DNA of 64,000 nt from Streptomyces mutabilis (GTDB taxonomy: Bacteria > Actinomycetota > Actinomycetes > Streptomycetales > Streptomycetaceae), in contig NZ_BMTT01000001.1 in the NCBI RefSeq assembly GCF_014649815.1, positions 310,001 through 374,000 on the forward strand. Direction: 5' to 3'. Numbering within the stretch: position 1 is the first letter of the stretch; every line of letters begins with the position of its first letter. Shown piece after piece: positions 8,982-17,915 of the stretch. Both the position numbers and the translations under genes were made by a program. The notes beneath the pieces are model-generated. The model was given only the letters and a program-made list of their open reading frames with translations. It ran no database searches and had not been told where the DNA came from.

Positions 8982-10979
8982 ATGCTCCTGCATAACATCA
9001 CGCTGCGCGACTTTGGGGCGTACCAAGGCGAGCAGCGGCTCGACCTCCGCACAGAGCCCGGGCGCCCCATCGTCCTCATCGGCGGACTGAACGGCTGTGG
9101 CAAGACCACGCTTCTCGATGCCATCCAGCTCGTACTCTACGGCCCCAAAGCTGACTGCAGCGGCCGCGGCAGCCGCCCTTACAACGACTACCTTCAGCAG
9201 TGCATCAACCGAGAGGCAGATCCCGCCGAGGGCGCATCCATCGCCTTGGAATTCTCCATCACCGTGGAGGGGGAAGAACACTACTACCGTGTCGTCAGGA
9301 ACTGGTACTTCACCGGCAGTAAGACGCTGCGTGAATTCCTGACTGTCTTGGTCGATGGCGAGTTCAGTCGCCCACTGACTGAGGGCTGGGCCGATCACGT
9401 TGAGACGATCCTTCCGCTCGACGTAGCCACGCTCTTCTTCTTCGACGGAGAGAAGATTGAGGAGCTTGCCGATCCACGAAGCGCAGCCAAGGTCATCGAG
9501 TCGGCCATTCACTCGCTCCTCGGCGTCAGCGCCGTAGAACGTCTGCGGCAACTCCTCAAGACCCTCCAGAACCGTCAGCGGCTGTCCGACGCCGATCAAG
9601 ACGTTCTGGACAAGATCCGGAAGCAAGAACTGGAGTTGGCGCAGGCCACCCAGGCCGCATCTGATGCCCATCAGCTAATGGCGGCAGCCCGCTCAGAACT
9701 CCTCGTTCGCCAAAAGGAATTGGATGACGTTGAGTACAAGTTCGAGCGTGCTGGTGGCAAGGAGTACGAGCGCAGGAAGGAACTGGAGGCCGAGCGTAAC
9801 CGCGTCAAGAATCAAGCGGTGGCTACGAACAAGGCTTTGATCTCTCTAGCCGAAGGACCGCTTCCGCTTCTACTCCTGCAGGATCAACTCGCCGGGGTCA
9901 GGAAGCAGGCGGAGCTGGAAAAGGAAGCCGATGATGCCTCGCGCTTCCTCGGAGTCCTAGAAGAACGCGACGAGTGGCTGCTCATGCAAGTCGCAGACGA
10001 GCTGCCCGCTAATGCCCGCTCCGCGCTGAAGAGGAAGCTCACCAGCGATCGAAAGAAGCGTGAGAGGGCCGCTGACCTTGAGTACAACCTCGGGCTCCCT
10101 CACGACGCCTTGCTGCAGTTGTCGGCACTCGACCAGGCACTGGCCAGTGACTCCGCCCGGGCCCGCGATCTCCTGAAGGAAGCTGCCGACATCGCGGAGC
10201 ATCTCGAGGCCGCCCAACAGCAGGTAGACGCCGTGCCTGACGACGAGTTCATCGGCGGGCTCGTTGAGGAGCGCCGGACCGCTATCGAGAGGATGGCGGT
10301 TGCACAGGCGCAGTTCCAGCGAGGAGAAAGCCTGCACGCTGAAGCTGTCGCACGCCGCCAACGGCTAGACGATGAGCTTGACCGTGCTCATCGATCCCGC
10401 CGTGCGGCCGAGTGGCGCTCTGCGTGGCTGGAACGAGTGGTCAAGTACTCAGAGAAGACACGCGGCACCCTTGAACAGCTCGGGGACGATCTCCTCGCTC
10501 ACCACATCGAGAACGTCGAAGCCGCCGTGTTGCACAGCTTCAACACGCTCATGCGCAAGCAGGGCCTCATCCGTGACATCCAAATCAACACGGACGACAA
10601 GTTCGCCCTTGTCCTCACCGGCCCGGATGGCGAAACCATCGACCCCGGCCGGTTGAGCGCCGGCGAACGGCAGCTGCTTGCCGTCTCCCTCCTGTGGGGC
10701 CTGGCCAAGACCGCCGGCAACCGGCTGCCGAGCGTCATTGACACCCCGCTCGGCCGTCTGGACAGCAAGCACCGGGAGCACCTCGTGGACCGCTACTTCC
10801 CCAAGGCTGGCCGCCAGGTGCTGCTCCTGTCCACGGACGAGGAAATCGACGAGAAGCTGCTCGGTCGCCTCAAGCCCTATCTCTCCCACACATACACCCT
10901 CGTCCACGACGACAAGACCTTCACCACCACCGTCGAACCGGGCTACTGGTGGACCGCAGGAGCAGCGCATGTCGCTTGA
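8982..10979 (+). CDS. dndD: DndD, SMC/Rad50-like ATPase of DNA phosphorothioation
   Basis: A 665-residue ABC-type ATPase. Walker A is GLNGCGKTT (about residues 35-43) and the signature is RLSAGERQLLAV (about 555). Walker B is SVIDTPLGRLD (about 585), next to the D-loop. Between them lie long charged heptad-rich coiled coils (about 200-500), the SMC/Rad50/RecN layout. It is thought to open or nick DNA for sulfur insertion with DndE. It starts 4 bases after the dndC stop and overlaps dndE by 11 bp. Length matches characterised DndD proteins. Confidence 0.95.
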   Translation: MLLHNITLRDFGAYQGEQRLDLRTEPGRPIVLIGGLNGCGKTTLLDAIQLVLYGPKADCSGRGSRPYNDYLQQCINREADPAEGASIALEFSITVEGEEHYYRVVRNWYFTGSKTLREFLTVLVDGEFSRPLTEGWADHVETILPLDVATLFFFDGEKIEELADPRSAAKVIESAIHSLLGVSAVERLRQLLKTLQNRQRLSDADQDVLDKIRKQELELAQATQAASDAHQLMAAARSELLVRQKELDDVEYKFERAGGKEYERRKELEAERNRVKNQAVATNKALISLAEGPLPLLLLQDQLAGVRKQAELEKEADDASRFLGVLEERDEWLLMQVADELPANARSALKRKLTSDRKKRERAADLEYNLGLPHDALLQLSALDQALASDSARARDLLKEAADIAEHLEAAQQQVDAVPDDEFIGGLVEERRTAIERMAVAQAQFQRGESLHAEAVARRQRLDDELDRAHRSRRAAEWRSAWLERVVKYSEKTRGTLEQLGDDLLAHHIENVEAAVLHSFNTLMRKQGLIRDIQINTDDKFALVLTGPDGETIDPGRLSAGERQLLAVSLLWGLAKTAGNRLPSVIDTPLGRLDSKHREHLVDRYFPKAGRQVLLLSTDEEIDEKLLGRLKPYLSHTYTLVHDDKTFTTTVEPGYWWTAGAAHVA

Positions 10980-11346
10980 GACCATCCGCCTCTCGCAGAC
11001 GGCCAAGGACCAGCTCGTCTGGCTCAAGCGCCATACCGGCATCACGCACTGGAACGTCCTGTGCCGCTGGGCCCTCGCACTGTCCCTGCGTGACGCTTCG
11101 ACTCCGCTGGTTAAGGACATCGTCACCGACTCGAACGTCGAGATGAGCTGGAAGACGTTCGCTGGAGCGTACGGGGACGTATACCTCGCCTTGCTGAAGC
11201 AACGGTGCCTCGCTGACGGCGAAGAGCCCACGGACGAAGCCGTTTCCCGCGCATTGATCATCCACATTCACCGCGGCGTCGGTTTCCTCCACGGGCGACG
11301 CGATCTGAGAAGCATCAGCGACTTCGTGTCGCTCGCGGTGGCTTGA
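10969..11346 (+). CDS. dndE: DndE, small DNA-binding subunit
   Basis: A 125-residue protein starting METIRLS-like with RLSQTAKDQLVWLKRHTGITHWNVLCRWAL, the DndE N-terminus. DndE forms a tetramer with a basic face that binds nicked double-stranded DNA and is essential for phosphorothioation. ATG 10969 lies inside the end of dndD (11-bp overlap) with GCAGGAG upstream, so expression is coupled. The open frame upstream of it is only a shadow of dndD. It is the last gene of the operon and is followed by a strong hairpin. Confidence 0.92.
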   Translation: MSLETIRLSQTAKDQLVWLKRHTGITHWNVLCRWALALSLRDASTPLVKDIVTDSNVEMSWKTFAGAYGDVYLALLKQRCLADGEEPTDEAVSRALIIHIHRGVGFLHGRRDLRSISDFVSLAVA

Positions 11347-11354
11347 CAGACGAG

Positions 11355-11390
11355 GGGCCGGCGGCGACAACTACTTGTCTCCGCCGGCCC
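11355..11390. terminator. Bidirectional terminator between dndE and the GHKL gene
   Basis: GGGCCGGCGG pairs with CCGCCGGCCC, with an inner GACAA/TTGTC stem and a 4-base loop. It sits between two convergent operons and can serve both. There is no long T-tract, as is common in Streptomyces. Confidence 0.75.
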
Positions 11391-11420
11391 TTCATGCTGT
11401 CCGCGAGCCGTCAGCTGACC

Positions 11421-13151
11421 TCAGAGGACGTCCTTGATCTTCGTCAGGTACTGCTCGGTGAAGCTGCCCCACCACTTCCGCAGCTCCTTGTACTGGTCGA
11501 CCGGCGTCTCGTGCATGGACTCGGCCTTCGCGTACGCCACCAGGAGCAGGGTGATGGCTTCGATGGCTCGGCGAGCCGTTGCGGACACGTTGGGGCCTGT
11601 GCCCGTGCCGCCCTCATTCGACAGCAGCTGCAAGGGCTCGTACATCTCCTGGTAGAACACGTGGCGCTGGTTCAGCCGGATGATCGTCTGATCCTTGAGG
11701 TGCGTGAGCTGAAAGAGATCATCTCCGGGCACGTCCACCGTCTCGATGACGAACGGAAGCTCCTTGATCTCCTGCACGTAGGCGGCCTTCTCCTCCTCCG
11801 TCGTGTTCCGCCCAGCGTCCTTGGCCAGATTTTCGTACTCCCTCTCCTGCTGGGCCGGCGTGGGAACCTGCTTGACCCGGGCCTTCGGCATGGTGCGGTC
11901 CGCGTCCTTGAGGGCCTTCGTGATCGGGGCGTGCTCGCCGGACTTCACTGCGTCGTCGCGGTTGACCTCACCCCATACGCGGTCGATCTCGTCACGAGCC
12001 TTCGGGATGACGCTCTCCGCGATGGTCCGCAGGGTCCTGCGAAGCTCATCAGCGGGGACCGCCCCGCGCTTCACGTTGCGAACGCCCATCATGCGGTCGA
12101 GCTCCGGGGTGAAGTAGACCTCGAAGCCGATGTACCGGTCCTTGGTTTGGATCCCCGAGGGAAAGAGCTTGGCTACCGGGGTGTAGCTGATCTCGCGGTC
12201 AAGCCGCATGAAGCTGATGGCGCCCTCGTTGTCCGGGATCCGCAGCCGCTTGGCGAACGCGTCGCCGCCGGCGCCCTTGAAGCGCAGGATCTCGGGCGGT
12301 GCCAGAGCGATGACGACGCGGATCTTGTGATCTGTACCCTGCACCTTGACCTCTTCGTTGAAGAAGACCTGACCGTGGAAGTGCCGTGCCTCAGCGCGTG
12401 ATTCGCCGCTGGTGCGTGCGAGTTCCTCGGTGAGCACCTGGTCGGCCCAGGTGCCCTTCCGGAGAAAGGTCGGGTCGTGGGGCTTCAAGTCCGTGTGGTC
12501 GACGGTGATCCGGATGCCACCGCTCAGGAACTCCCGGAAGACCCGGGCGAGTTCCTTGTTCATCTCGTTGCGAATGTGGTCCGGAGTGCTCCGACCATGG
12601 CCGTCGGAGACCCTGTCGATCTTCGACCACGTCACCATGGTGCCCGAGCCCTCCGGGAAGTAGACCTCAAGGTGGGCGGGCAGAGGCTCGTCATCGGGGG
12701 GGTAGATCCCGACCTTGTCGCCGCGCTTCTCGGCCTCGATGCCCTCTTCGAGGTCGAAGAACACGTGCCTGATCTGCTCGCTGCCCTCGACGCGGGACCA
12801 GGCGTCGATGCGCATGCCGACGCTGAGACCGGCGAGCTTCGCACCGACACCGAACTTCCCGATGGTCTTCTCGGACATGAACCTCTTGGAGAAGCCGAGC
12901 TGAAGGTAGTGCTGCAGCGTCTCGTCGTCCATGCCCTCACCGTCATCGATGAAGGAGACCTGTGTGAGGGTCTTCTTGCGGCTCTTCATCGCTTCTTCGG
13001 TGATGATCTGGATGTGGTTCGCGCGGGCTTCGATGCTGTTGTCGATCACCTCCCCGACAGCAGACGGGAAGTTGTGGCCGGACTCGCGGAGGCTGAGAAG
13101 GGCCTGTCCGGAGAGGACGACCGGGATGATGTCCATGTCGGCGGTGGTCAT
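11421..13151 (-). CDS. GHKL-type (Hsp90/MutL-like) ATPase, candidate defence protein
   Basis: A 576-residue protein with the three Bergerat ATP-site motifs near the N-terminus: N-box AVGEVIDNSIEARA (31-44), G1 DDGEGMD (69-75), and G2 GKFGVGAK (98-105). This is the HATPase_c_3 group seen in MutL, MORC and several restriction-linked proteins. The rest has no recognised nuclease motif and may carry a transducer domain. It ends an operon of sigma-like protein, GIY-YIG nuclease and GHKL ATPase with overlapping or nearly overlapping ends. Inferred role: ATP-driven clamp or sensor that controls the adjacent nuclease. No experimental homologue is recognised. Confidence 0.8.
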   Translation of the reverse strand: MTTADMDIIPVVLSGQALLSLRESGHNFPSAVGEVIDNSIEARANHIQIITEEAMKSRKKTLTQVSFIDDGEGMDDETLQHYLQLGFSKRFMSEKTIGKFGVGAKLAGLSVGMRIDAWSRVEGSEQIRHVFFDLEEGIEAEKRGDKVGIYPPDDEPLPAHLEVYFPEGSGTMVTWSKIDRVSDGHGRSTPDHIRNEMNKELARVFREFLSGGIRITVDHTDLKPHDPTFLRKGTWADQVLTEELARTSGESRAEARHFHGQVFFNEEVKVQGTDHKIRVVIALAPPEILRFKGAGGDAFAKRLRIPDNEGAISFMRLDREISYTPVAKLFPSGIQTKDRYIGFEVYFTPELDRMMGVRNVKRGAVPADELRRTLRTIAESVIPKARDEIDRVWGEVNRDDAVKSGEHAPITKALKDADRTMPKARVKQVPTPAQQEREYENLAKDAGRNTTEEEKAAYVQEIKELPFVIETVDVPGDDLFQLTHLKDQTIIRLNQRHVFYQEMYEPLQLLSNEGGTGTGPNVSATARRAIEAITLLLVAYAKAESMHETPVDQYKELRKWWGSFTEQYLTKIKDVL

Positions 13152-13609
13152 GATGTGCTCCTGGTGTCAGAAAGACGTGGTCGAGGTAGAGCTCGGCTCA
13201 AGGCGCGTTCGATAGCCGTTTCAGGGCAGAACGGGCAGCGGCGGCCTGTTCCGGCAGGGCTGGCGGGGTGTATCTGGTTCCGGATGGCGCTGCCCGCGGA
13301 CCGGTATTGGTGGTACCAGTAGGACTCGATCGCATAGGCCTGGTGGGAGTTGCGGGCCGGGGCCACGACGAAGTGGGTTGCACGCCCGCGGAGTGGATGA
13401 CGGGATAACCTCCGGCGGAGACAGGTGTCCGACCGTCCCACGTACAGCGGGCGGGCACCTTCCTGCTCGTGCTCCATCAGTAGATAGGCCCCGATGGTCC
13501 CGGTCGGGATCTGCATGTTCACGACGCTCCGCGTGAACCGGAGAGCGACACGAGATGTGCCTTCGTACGGCTCAGCCACCCGGACGTGAACGTTGGTGAA
13601 CGTCGTCAT
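13148..13609 (-). CDS. GIY-YIG nuclease family protein
   Basis: A 153-residue protein. The GIY strand appears as GAY at 40-42, the YIG strand as YVG at 56-58, followed by the basic helix (CLRRRLSRH) and the catalytic glutamate E95 in AIESYWYHQY. N111 may be the last active-site residue. A CPFC pair at 125-128 near the C-terminus may bind a metal. Genes overlap by 4 bp on both sides (ATGA), so the three-gene unit is expressed together. The nuclease could be a restriction effector. A repair role cannot be excluded. Confidence 0.75.
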   Translation of the reverse strand: MTTFTNVHVRVAEPYEGTSRVALRFTRSVVNMQIPTGTIGAYLLMEHEQEGARPLYVGRSDTCLRRRLSRHPLRGRATHFVVAPARNSHQAYAIESYWYHQYRSAGSAIRNQIHPASPAGTGRRCPFCPETAIERALSRALPRPRLSDTRSTS

Positions 13610-14238
13610 GCGGCGTCGCTGATCAGCGCCTTGGCGTGGATACGGAGGGCGCGTCGGGCACGCTCAACCGTGGCCACAGACACGCCAGTCTTCCTGGCGG
13701 AGTCAGGGACGGTCTCCATGTCGAGCATGCCCTGGAGGCAGGCGGGGCCGTGAGGACCAAGCGTCGCGGCGAAGGCGGTCAGCTCCCGGATGGTTTCGGT
13801 TGCGAGTGCACGCTCTTCGGGGGTGTCGTACGTGACCATCTCGATGACGGGCGAACCGTCCGCTGCGGTAGTGGATACGCGGCGGCGAGCAGCGTCGGCC
13901 AGCGGCCGGCAAGCGGCACTCCGGCGGGCATTGGCCTCCGAGCGGCGGATCGTCCGACGTGCGTCCCGGATGACGTTCCGGCACAGAAGGTCGGGGTCTT
14001 CGGCCGCACGCCTGTGGCCAAGTGTGAGGTTCAGAGCGGTGTCGAGAACGTCGAGGTACTCGCCGTCCCACGCCCTCGCCTTGTTCTTCCTGTACAGACG
14101 GCACATCGTCTCGACACGCACGTCGTTGATCTGGAGCATCATGCCCCTCCCCGGGTGCCCGGCTGCTATATGCCGGACCCACTCAGTTGTGACCCGCTCG
14201 CCCTTTGGCCGTCGTCGCCGTTCGGTCGACTTCGGCAT
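13606..14238 (-). CDS. Sigma-70 region 4-like HTH protein
   Basis: A 210-residue basic protein whose C-terminal about 60 residues have the sigma region 4 pattern: repeated leucine/acidic helix (TPEERALATETIRELTAF) and a helix-turn-helix (ARKTGVSVATVERARRAL). No region 2 is visible, so it is probably not a complete sigma factor. It could be a phage-type sigma-like activator or a DNA-recognition subunit of the operon it heads. It ends 4 bp inside the GIY-YIG gene and is divergent from the DGQHR gene at 14478. Confidence 0.6.
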   Translation of the reverse strand: MPKSTERRRRPKGERVTTEWVRHIAAGHPGRGMMLQINDVRVETMCRLYRKNKARAWDGEYLDVLDTALNLTLGHRRAAEDPDLLCRNVIRDARRTIRRSEANARRSAACRPLADAARRRVSTTAADGSPVIEMVTYDTPEERALATETIRELTAFAATLGPHGPACLQGMLDMETVPDSARKTGVSVATVERARRALRIHAKALISDAA

Positions 14239-14477
14239 GAGCAGGTGTTGAAACTGTAGAGCCCCCCACCGACAGTCGGCGGTGGAACGCTCACATCACC
14301 TAGGGGACAGCCCAACAGCACATCCCCTCACGGCAGTTGCTGGGTCGATCGTGTGTTCGCGGTCGACGCAGGTCAAGGGCAGGTCGGGGAGCAGGCTTTG
14401 TGAGACTTGCGGTGGAGATCGACCCCCAGCAGGTAGCGTTGGAGGCATCTTGGATCATGCTCTCTGGAGGCCCCTGC

Positions 14478-16181
14478 GTGAACGCTAAGACGATCACCTA
14501 CACGTACCCAGCCCACATCACGCAGCAGACCCCGTCGGGCAAGCCCCTGGTCTTCTTCGCAGCGCCGGCTACGCAAATTGACCAGTGGGTCGGCGTGCCT
14601 CAGCGCAGTCGTCTCGATGACGAGGAAACCATTGGTTTCCAGCGGCAGGAGAGCAGGTCCAGGATCAGGGAGTTGTCTAGCTTCTATCACGATGAGCGCA
14701 ACATCGTGCAGAACCCACTCCTGGCTGCTCCGCAGAGCGAGACCTCCGTCAGCTTCAAGCCTCTGGACGGCACTCCCGAGTTCGGCACGCTGGAGATCGT
14801 GAGCGAGGACTTCAGCGACACGTCCTTGCTGGAGCTGATGTCGCGGGTAGTTGCACGCCTCGAGGCGCGCATGCCGGAACTGAAGAAGACCGCTCTGGAT
14901 CAGGAGCGACTTTCCTCGATCATAGATCGGGCTCGAAAGGAGCACGGGCTCGATGCCGTCGGAGACGAAGACGACGAAGACGAGGAAGTGGCAGCGGAGG
15001 ACGCGGGGAACGGAGACGAGGCAGATGCAGCGAGCGTGCTCCTCACCGACGAGACCCACCTGATCGACTTCTACACCGAGCTCAAAGGTCGAATCAAGGT
15101 CCTCGAAGCCCTCGACGCGGACGTGAAGCCGAAGAAGATCCTCGGCTTCGACCGGGAAGCGATGATCAGCTACCTCAAGCCGATCATGCTCGTCGATGGA
15201 CAGCACCGCCTGAAGGGCGCAGTGTTGGCCGCGGCGAGCCTGGCTGAGAGCCAGGACGGGGAGGCCTTCCTCCTTGAGGCAGCAGAGAACGGCCTGGACC
15301 CTGCTCAGGCCAAGGCCGACTTCATCTCGGCACACGCTCGGCGGCTGCCCGTCTCCCTCTTGCTCGACCCCAGCCCAAGCGAACACGTCTTCCAGTTCGT
15401 GGTCGTGAACCAGAAGGCCACGCCGATGGGCAAAGCCCTTCTGGGCACGATCGTGTCGACGAGCTTGAGCAAGGACGAACTGGACCCGGTGGCACAGCGA
15501 CTCAAGGACGCCGGCATCAAGCTGGACGACTCTCAGGCCATCGCCTACCTCACGCGGGCGGAAGAGAGCCCGTTCAAGAACTTCGTACAGACCGGTATCG
15601 CGGGAGACAACAGGACCCTGCTGCAGTGGCCGGTCCTCAAGGGACTCGTAGGAATCTTCCGAGAGCTGTCCGGGGGCAAGCTCTACGGACAGAAGACCGA
15701 CTGGGCCCGGGTCTGGGGCAAGTACCACCTTGACGAAAGTGCGTTCGTCGCAGACTTCGACACTCACGACGAGAAGGTCGCGGCATGGGCCAGGCCTGAC
15801 GGCCCCTGGCGGGACGTCTTCATCAGGTTCTACTCGAACATCAGGGACAAGTTCGGCGCCGACGATCCGGAGGCGAAGAACGCCTGGGGAACCACCCGCA
15901 GCAACCTGTACAACAAGATCAGCCTCACGATTCTGGCGGCTGACTACTTCGAATTCCTGCGCATGCAGAAGAAGACGCTCAACAGCCTCGACGATGTCGA
16001 CTCCACCATGGAGGCGTGGCTCACTGACGTCAACCCTGCATATTTCAACCGACTTTGGAACGTCGAGAAGAAGGACACCCCACTCATCCGCAGGACTTGG
16101 AGTCGCCTCTGGTACGACTACCAAAGGAACCCCGAGTCCCTGCCCAAGGAGGGCGAGTACAACCCCGCTGCCGGGGCGTGA
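14478..16181 (+). CDS. DGQHR-domain protein (DndB homologue), candidate DNA-sensing subunit
   Basis: A 567-residue protein with the DGQHR motif at 240-244 (LVDGQHRLKGA). It is followed by a VVNQKATPMGKALLGT block similar to the region after the motif in DndB-type proteins. It is much longer than DndB (376 residues in the same window) and has a very acidic linker at about 155-180. GTG 14478 is preferred because GGAGG lies 7 bases upstream; longer frames lack a ribosome site. It overlaps the HNH gene by 1 base in TGATG. The family is related to DUF262/ParB-like domains that couple DNA-modification sensing to HNH cleavage (GmrSD, SspE). That makes it a plausible sensor. The function is inferred. 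Confidence 0.8.
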   Translation: MNAKTITYTYPAHITQQTPSGKPLVFFAAPATQIDQWVGVPQRSRLDDEETIGFQRQESRSRIRELSSFYHDERNIVQNPLLAAPQSETSVSFKPLDGTPEFGTLEIVSEDFSDTSLLELMSRVVARLEARMPELKKTALDQERLSSIIDRARKEHGLDAVGDEDDEDEEVAAEDAGNGDEADAASVLLTDETHLIDFYTELKGRIKVLEALDADVKPKKILGFDREAMISYLKPIMLVDGQHRLKGAVLAAASLAESQDGEAFLLEAAENGLDPAQAKADFISAHARRLPVSLLLDPSPSEHVFQFVVVNQKATPMGKALLGTIVSTSLSKDELDPVAQRLKDAGIKLDDSQAIAYLTRAEESPFKNFVQTGIAGDNRTLLQWPVLKGLVGIFRELSGGKLYGQKTDWARVWGKYHLDESAFVADFDTHDEKVAAWARPDGPWRDVFIRFYSNIRDKFGADDPEAKNAWGTTRSNLYNKISLTILAADYFEFLRMQKKTLNSLDDVDSTMEAWLTDVNPAYFNRLWNVEKKDTPLIRRTWSRLWYDYQRNPESLPKEGEYNPAAGA

Positions 16182-17137
16182 TGCAGCCACAGGAGGTCGG
16201 CGAGTTCTTCGCCGAGATCAAAAAGGCCCTGGACAGTAACTGGTCGGACGAGGCCCTGAAGTCTCTCTCGAAATACACAGTGCCAGAGGTCATATCTGGA
16301 AATCATGGCTGGCTCCTGCGCGGAGACCTGTCAACAGTCTGGGGTCGCTGGTTCATCGAAAGTCTCGTTGACCTGGCTCCGTACGAACTGGACGCCGAAC
16401 TGAGTATCGGACACCTCCACGCCCCCATACTCGACTACTTCAACACCGTCAGCCCGCAAGTCCCCTTGGACGAGCGAAAGAAGTATGCACGCGTGCTGAC
16501 GAAGTTTGCTTGGCAGCTGGTCTCAGCCCGGAGGAGGCGGAAGCGGTCGGCGGTCGGACTCGCCACGCGCGAAGAACTGTGGGCCATGGGGCAGCCAGAA
16601 CCTCGCTGCTACCTTTGCGGTTACCTGTTCGGAGACCATGCCCGAGATAAGTTCCTCGGCATCGCCCAAGATGAGCCGCCCACCCCACCACTAGTTGACT
16701 TCACGCGCCCCCGAGGCATGCGCGCGAGTCAGCTGTGCATCGAGGTGGATCATGTAATCCCGGTTGCAGAGGGCGGGAAGACGTCTGTTGAGAATCTGCG
16801 CCTTGCCTGCGGCTGGTGCAACTCCGTAAAGAACAGATACACGAACATATACGACACGATTCCGTGGTCTGCCGGCATATTCGACCATCAAGCTCTGGGT
16901 CCTGTTACGCAGCCCCAGCCACTTTGGGTGTTGCGGACCGTGGCTACTCGTAGAAGGTGCGAATTCCCCGATGGTTGCACCGCCAAGATCGAGGACAGTG
17001 AACTCTTCGCCGGGCCCCGGAATCCCAACGGTGCGCTCACTCCGGTCAATCTAGCCGTATTCTGTGAGCATCACGATCCTTGGCGTCTCGACAGGTGGAT
17101 CGGTCCCAAGCGACTTGCTGCGTCCATCACCAGCTAG
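16181..17137 (+). CDS. HNH endonuclease paired with the DGQHR protein
   Basis: A 318-residue protein with an HNH fold in its middle. Zinc cysteines are C143 and C146 (CYLC) and C210 and C213 (CGWC). Catalytic residues are D190-H191 (EVDHVIPV), N205 and N218 (NSVKN). A second cysteine/histidine-rich patch near the C-terminus (CEFPDGC and CEHH) may form another zinc site. The N-terminal about 130 residues are helical and unrecognised, and could hold a DNA or protein interaction domain. No PT-binding SBD domain like that of ScoMcrA was recognised. The start overlaps the DGQHR stop, so the two act as one unit. Confidence 0.85.
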   Translation: MQPQEVGEFFAEIKKALDSNWSDEALKSLSKYTVPEVISGNHGWLLRGDLSTVWGRWFIESLVDLAPYELDAELSIGHLHAPILDYFNTVSPQVPLDERKKYARVLTKFAWQLVSARRRRKRSAVGLATREELWAMGQPEPRCYLCGYLFGDHARDKFLGIAQDEPPTPPLVDFTRPRGMRASQLCIEVDHVIPVAEGGKTSVENLRLACGWCNSVKNRYTNIYDTIPWSAGIFDHQALGPVTQPQPLWVLRTVATRRRCEFPDGCTAKIEDSELFAGPRNPNGALTPVNLAVFCEHHDPWRLDRWIGPKRLAASITS

Positions 17138-17220
17138 AAACGTTCGGCGTCCGAGTCACCTCAGATGACGGGCCGCCCTCGCCAACCGGCCATGGAGCAG
17201 CCCAAGCTCGTTCCCGGGAC

Positions 17221-17550
17221 CTAGCGGTAGCGGCTCGCAGGCGTCAGCCATGTCGTCGCCATCGCCTCATCTGCGTCGTCCTCGTCTTCGGGGCCATCCG
17301 GGGCGGGGACCTGGCGGACCTGCTCGATCTGCCGCTCGACCCCTCGAAGGTTCTCCTGCAGGTCCATCGTCACCACGCCGTCGACGGTTACCTTCAGCGG
17401 GTCGGCGAGCAGCTTCGCACGCCGCTCGCCCAGTACCTCGAGTGCAACCGCGCGTACCGACCGCAGCCGGAAGAACCGGCGCTCCAGGTCGGCCGCGTCA
17501 GTATCCGGCCCGAGCTGCGCCAACAGCCATGACCTCTGGAACTCATCCAC
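17221..17550 (-). CDS. Small phage-type protein at end of head module
   Basis: A 109-residue acidic protein of unknown family, last in the leftward head-gene series and therefore possibly a head-completion or connector protein. GTG 17550 is selected because GGAGGGG lies about 6 bases upstream; the TTG at 17565 would put that ribosome site inside the gene. It is separated from the preceding gene by a perfect hairpin. Confidence 0.5.
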   Translation of the reverse strand: MDEFQRSWLLAQLGPDTDAADLERRFFRLRSVRAVALEVLGERRAKLLADPLKVTVDGVVTMDLQENLRGVERQIEQVRQVPAPDGPEDEDDADEAMATTWLTPASRYR

Positions 17551-17573
17551 AAGGGACCCCTCCAACGAACGAG

Positions 17574-17617
17574 GTACGGCCCGTCACCAGACGGGGGATG
17601 CTGGTGACGGGCCGTAC
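17574..17617. terminator. Perfect 17-bp hairpin inside the head operon
   Basis: Arms at 17574-17590 and 17601-17617 are fully complementary around a 10-base loop. It lies between two leftward genes, so it could end most capsid transcripts before the last gene or protect mRNA 3' ends. Confidence 0.7.
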
Positions 17618-17627
17618 GAGCGTCATC

Positions 17628-17915
17628 CTACGACCCGGACGAACGGGAGCGCCGGGTTTGCGGCTTCTTGATCGCGCCAACGTCGGCCGTCTCCGCCTGG
17701 CCGCCGGCCTTGTTCCCGGACGGCTCCACCTTCTCCACGGCGACAGCCTCGTCCGGCTCGTCGCAGTCCTCCGGTGGCTCATCCCACGCGTCCGGGTTGG
17801 TGATTAGCACAGCCACCTCCGGGTCCGGGCAGTTGCCGGGGAGCAGGATCAGCTCCTCCCTCGTGGTCGGGTCCTGTACGTACACCGCGGCCTTCAGCCG
17901 CCCGCGGCTCGCCAT
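17628..17915 (-). CDS. Small phage head-associated protein
   Basis: A 95-residue protein beginning MASRGRLKAAVYVQDPTTREELILLPGNCPDPE with an acidic middle and basic tail. Similar short proteins often follow the major capsid gene in actinobacteriophage-like modules, but no function is recognised. Its ATG overlaps the capsid stop by one base or more (CATCA on the plus strand), indicating coupled translation with the capsid gene. Confidence 0.6.
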   Translation of the reverse strand: MASRGRLKAAVYVQDPTTREELILLPGNCPDPEVAVLITNPDAWDEPPEDCDEPDEAVAVEKVEPSGNKAGGQAETADVGAIKKPQTRRSRSSGS

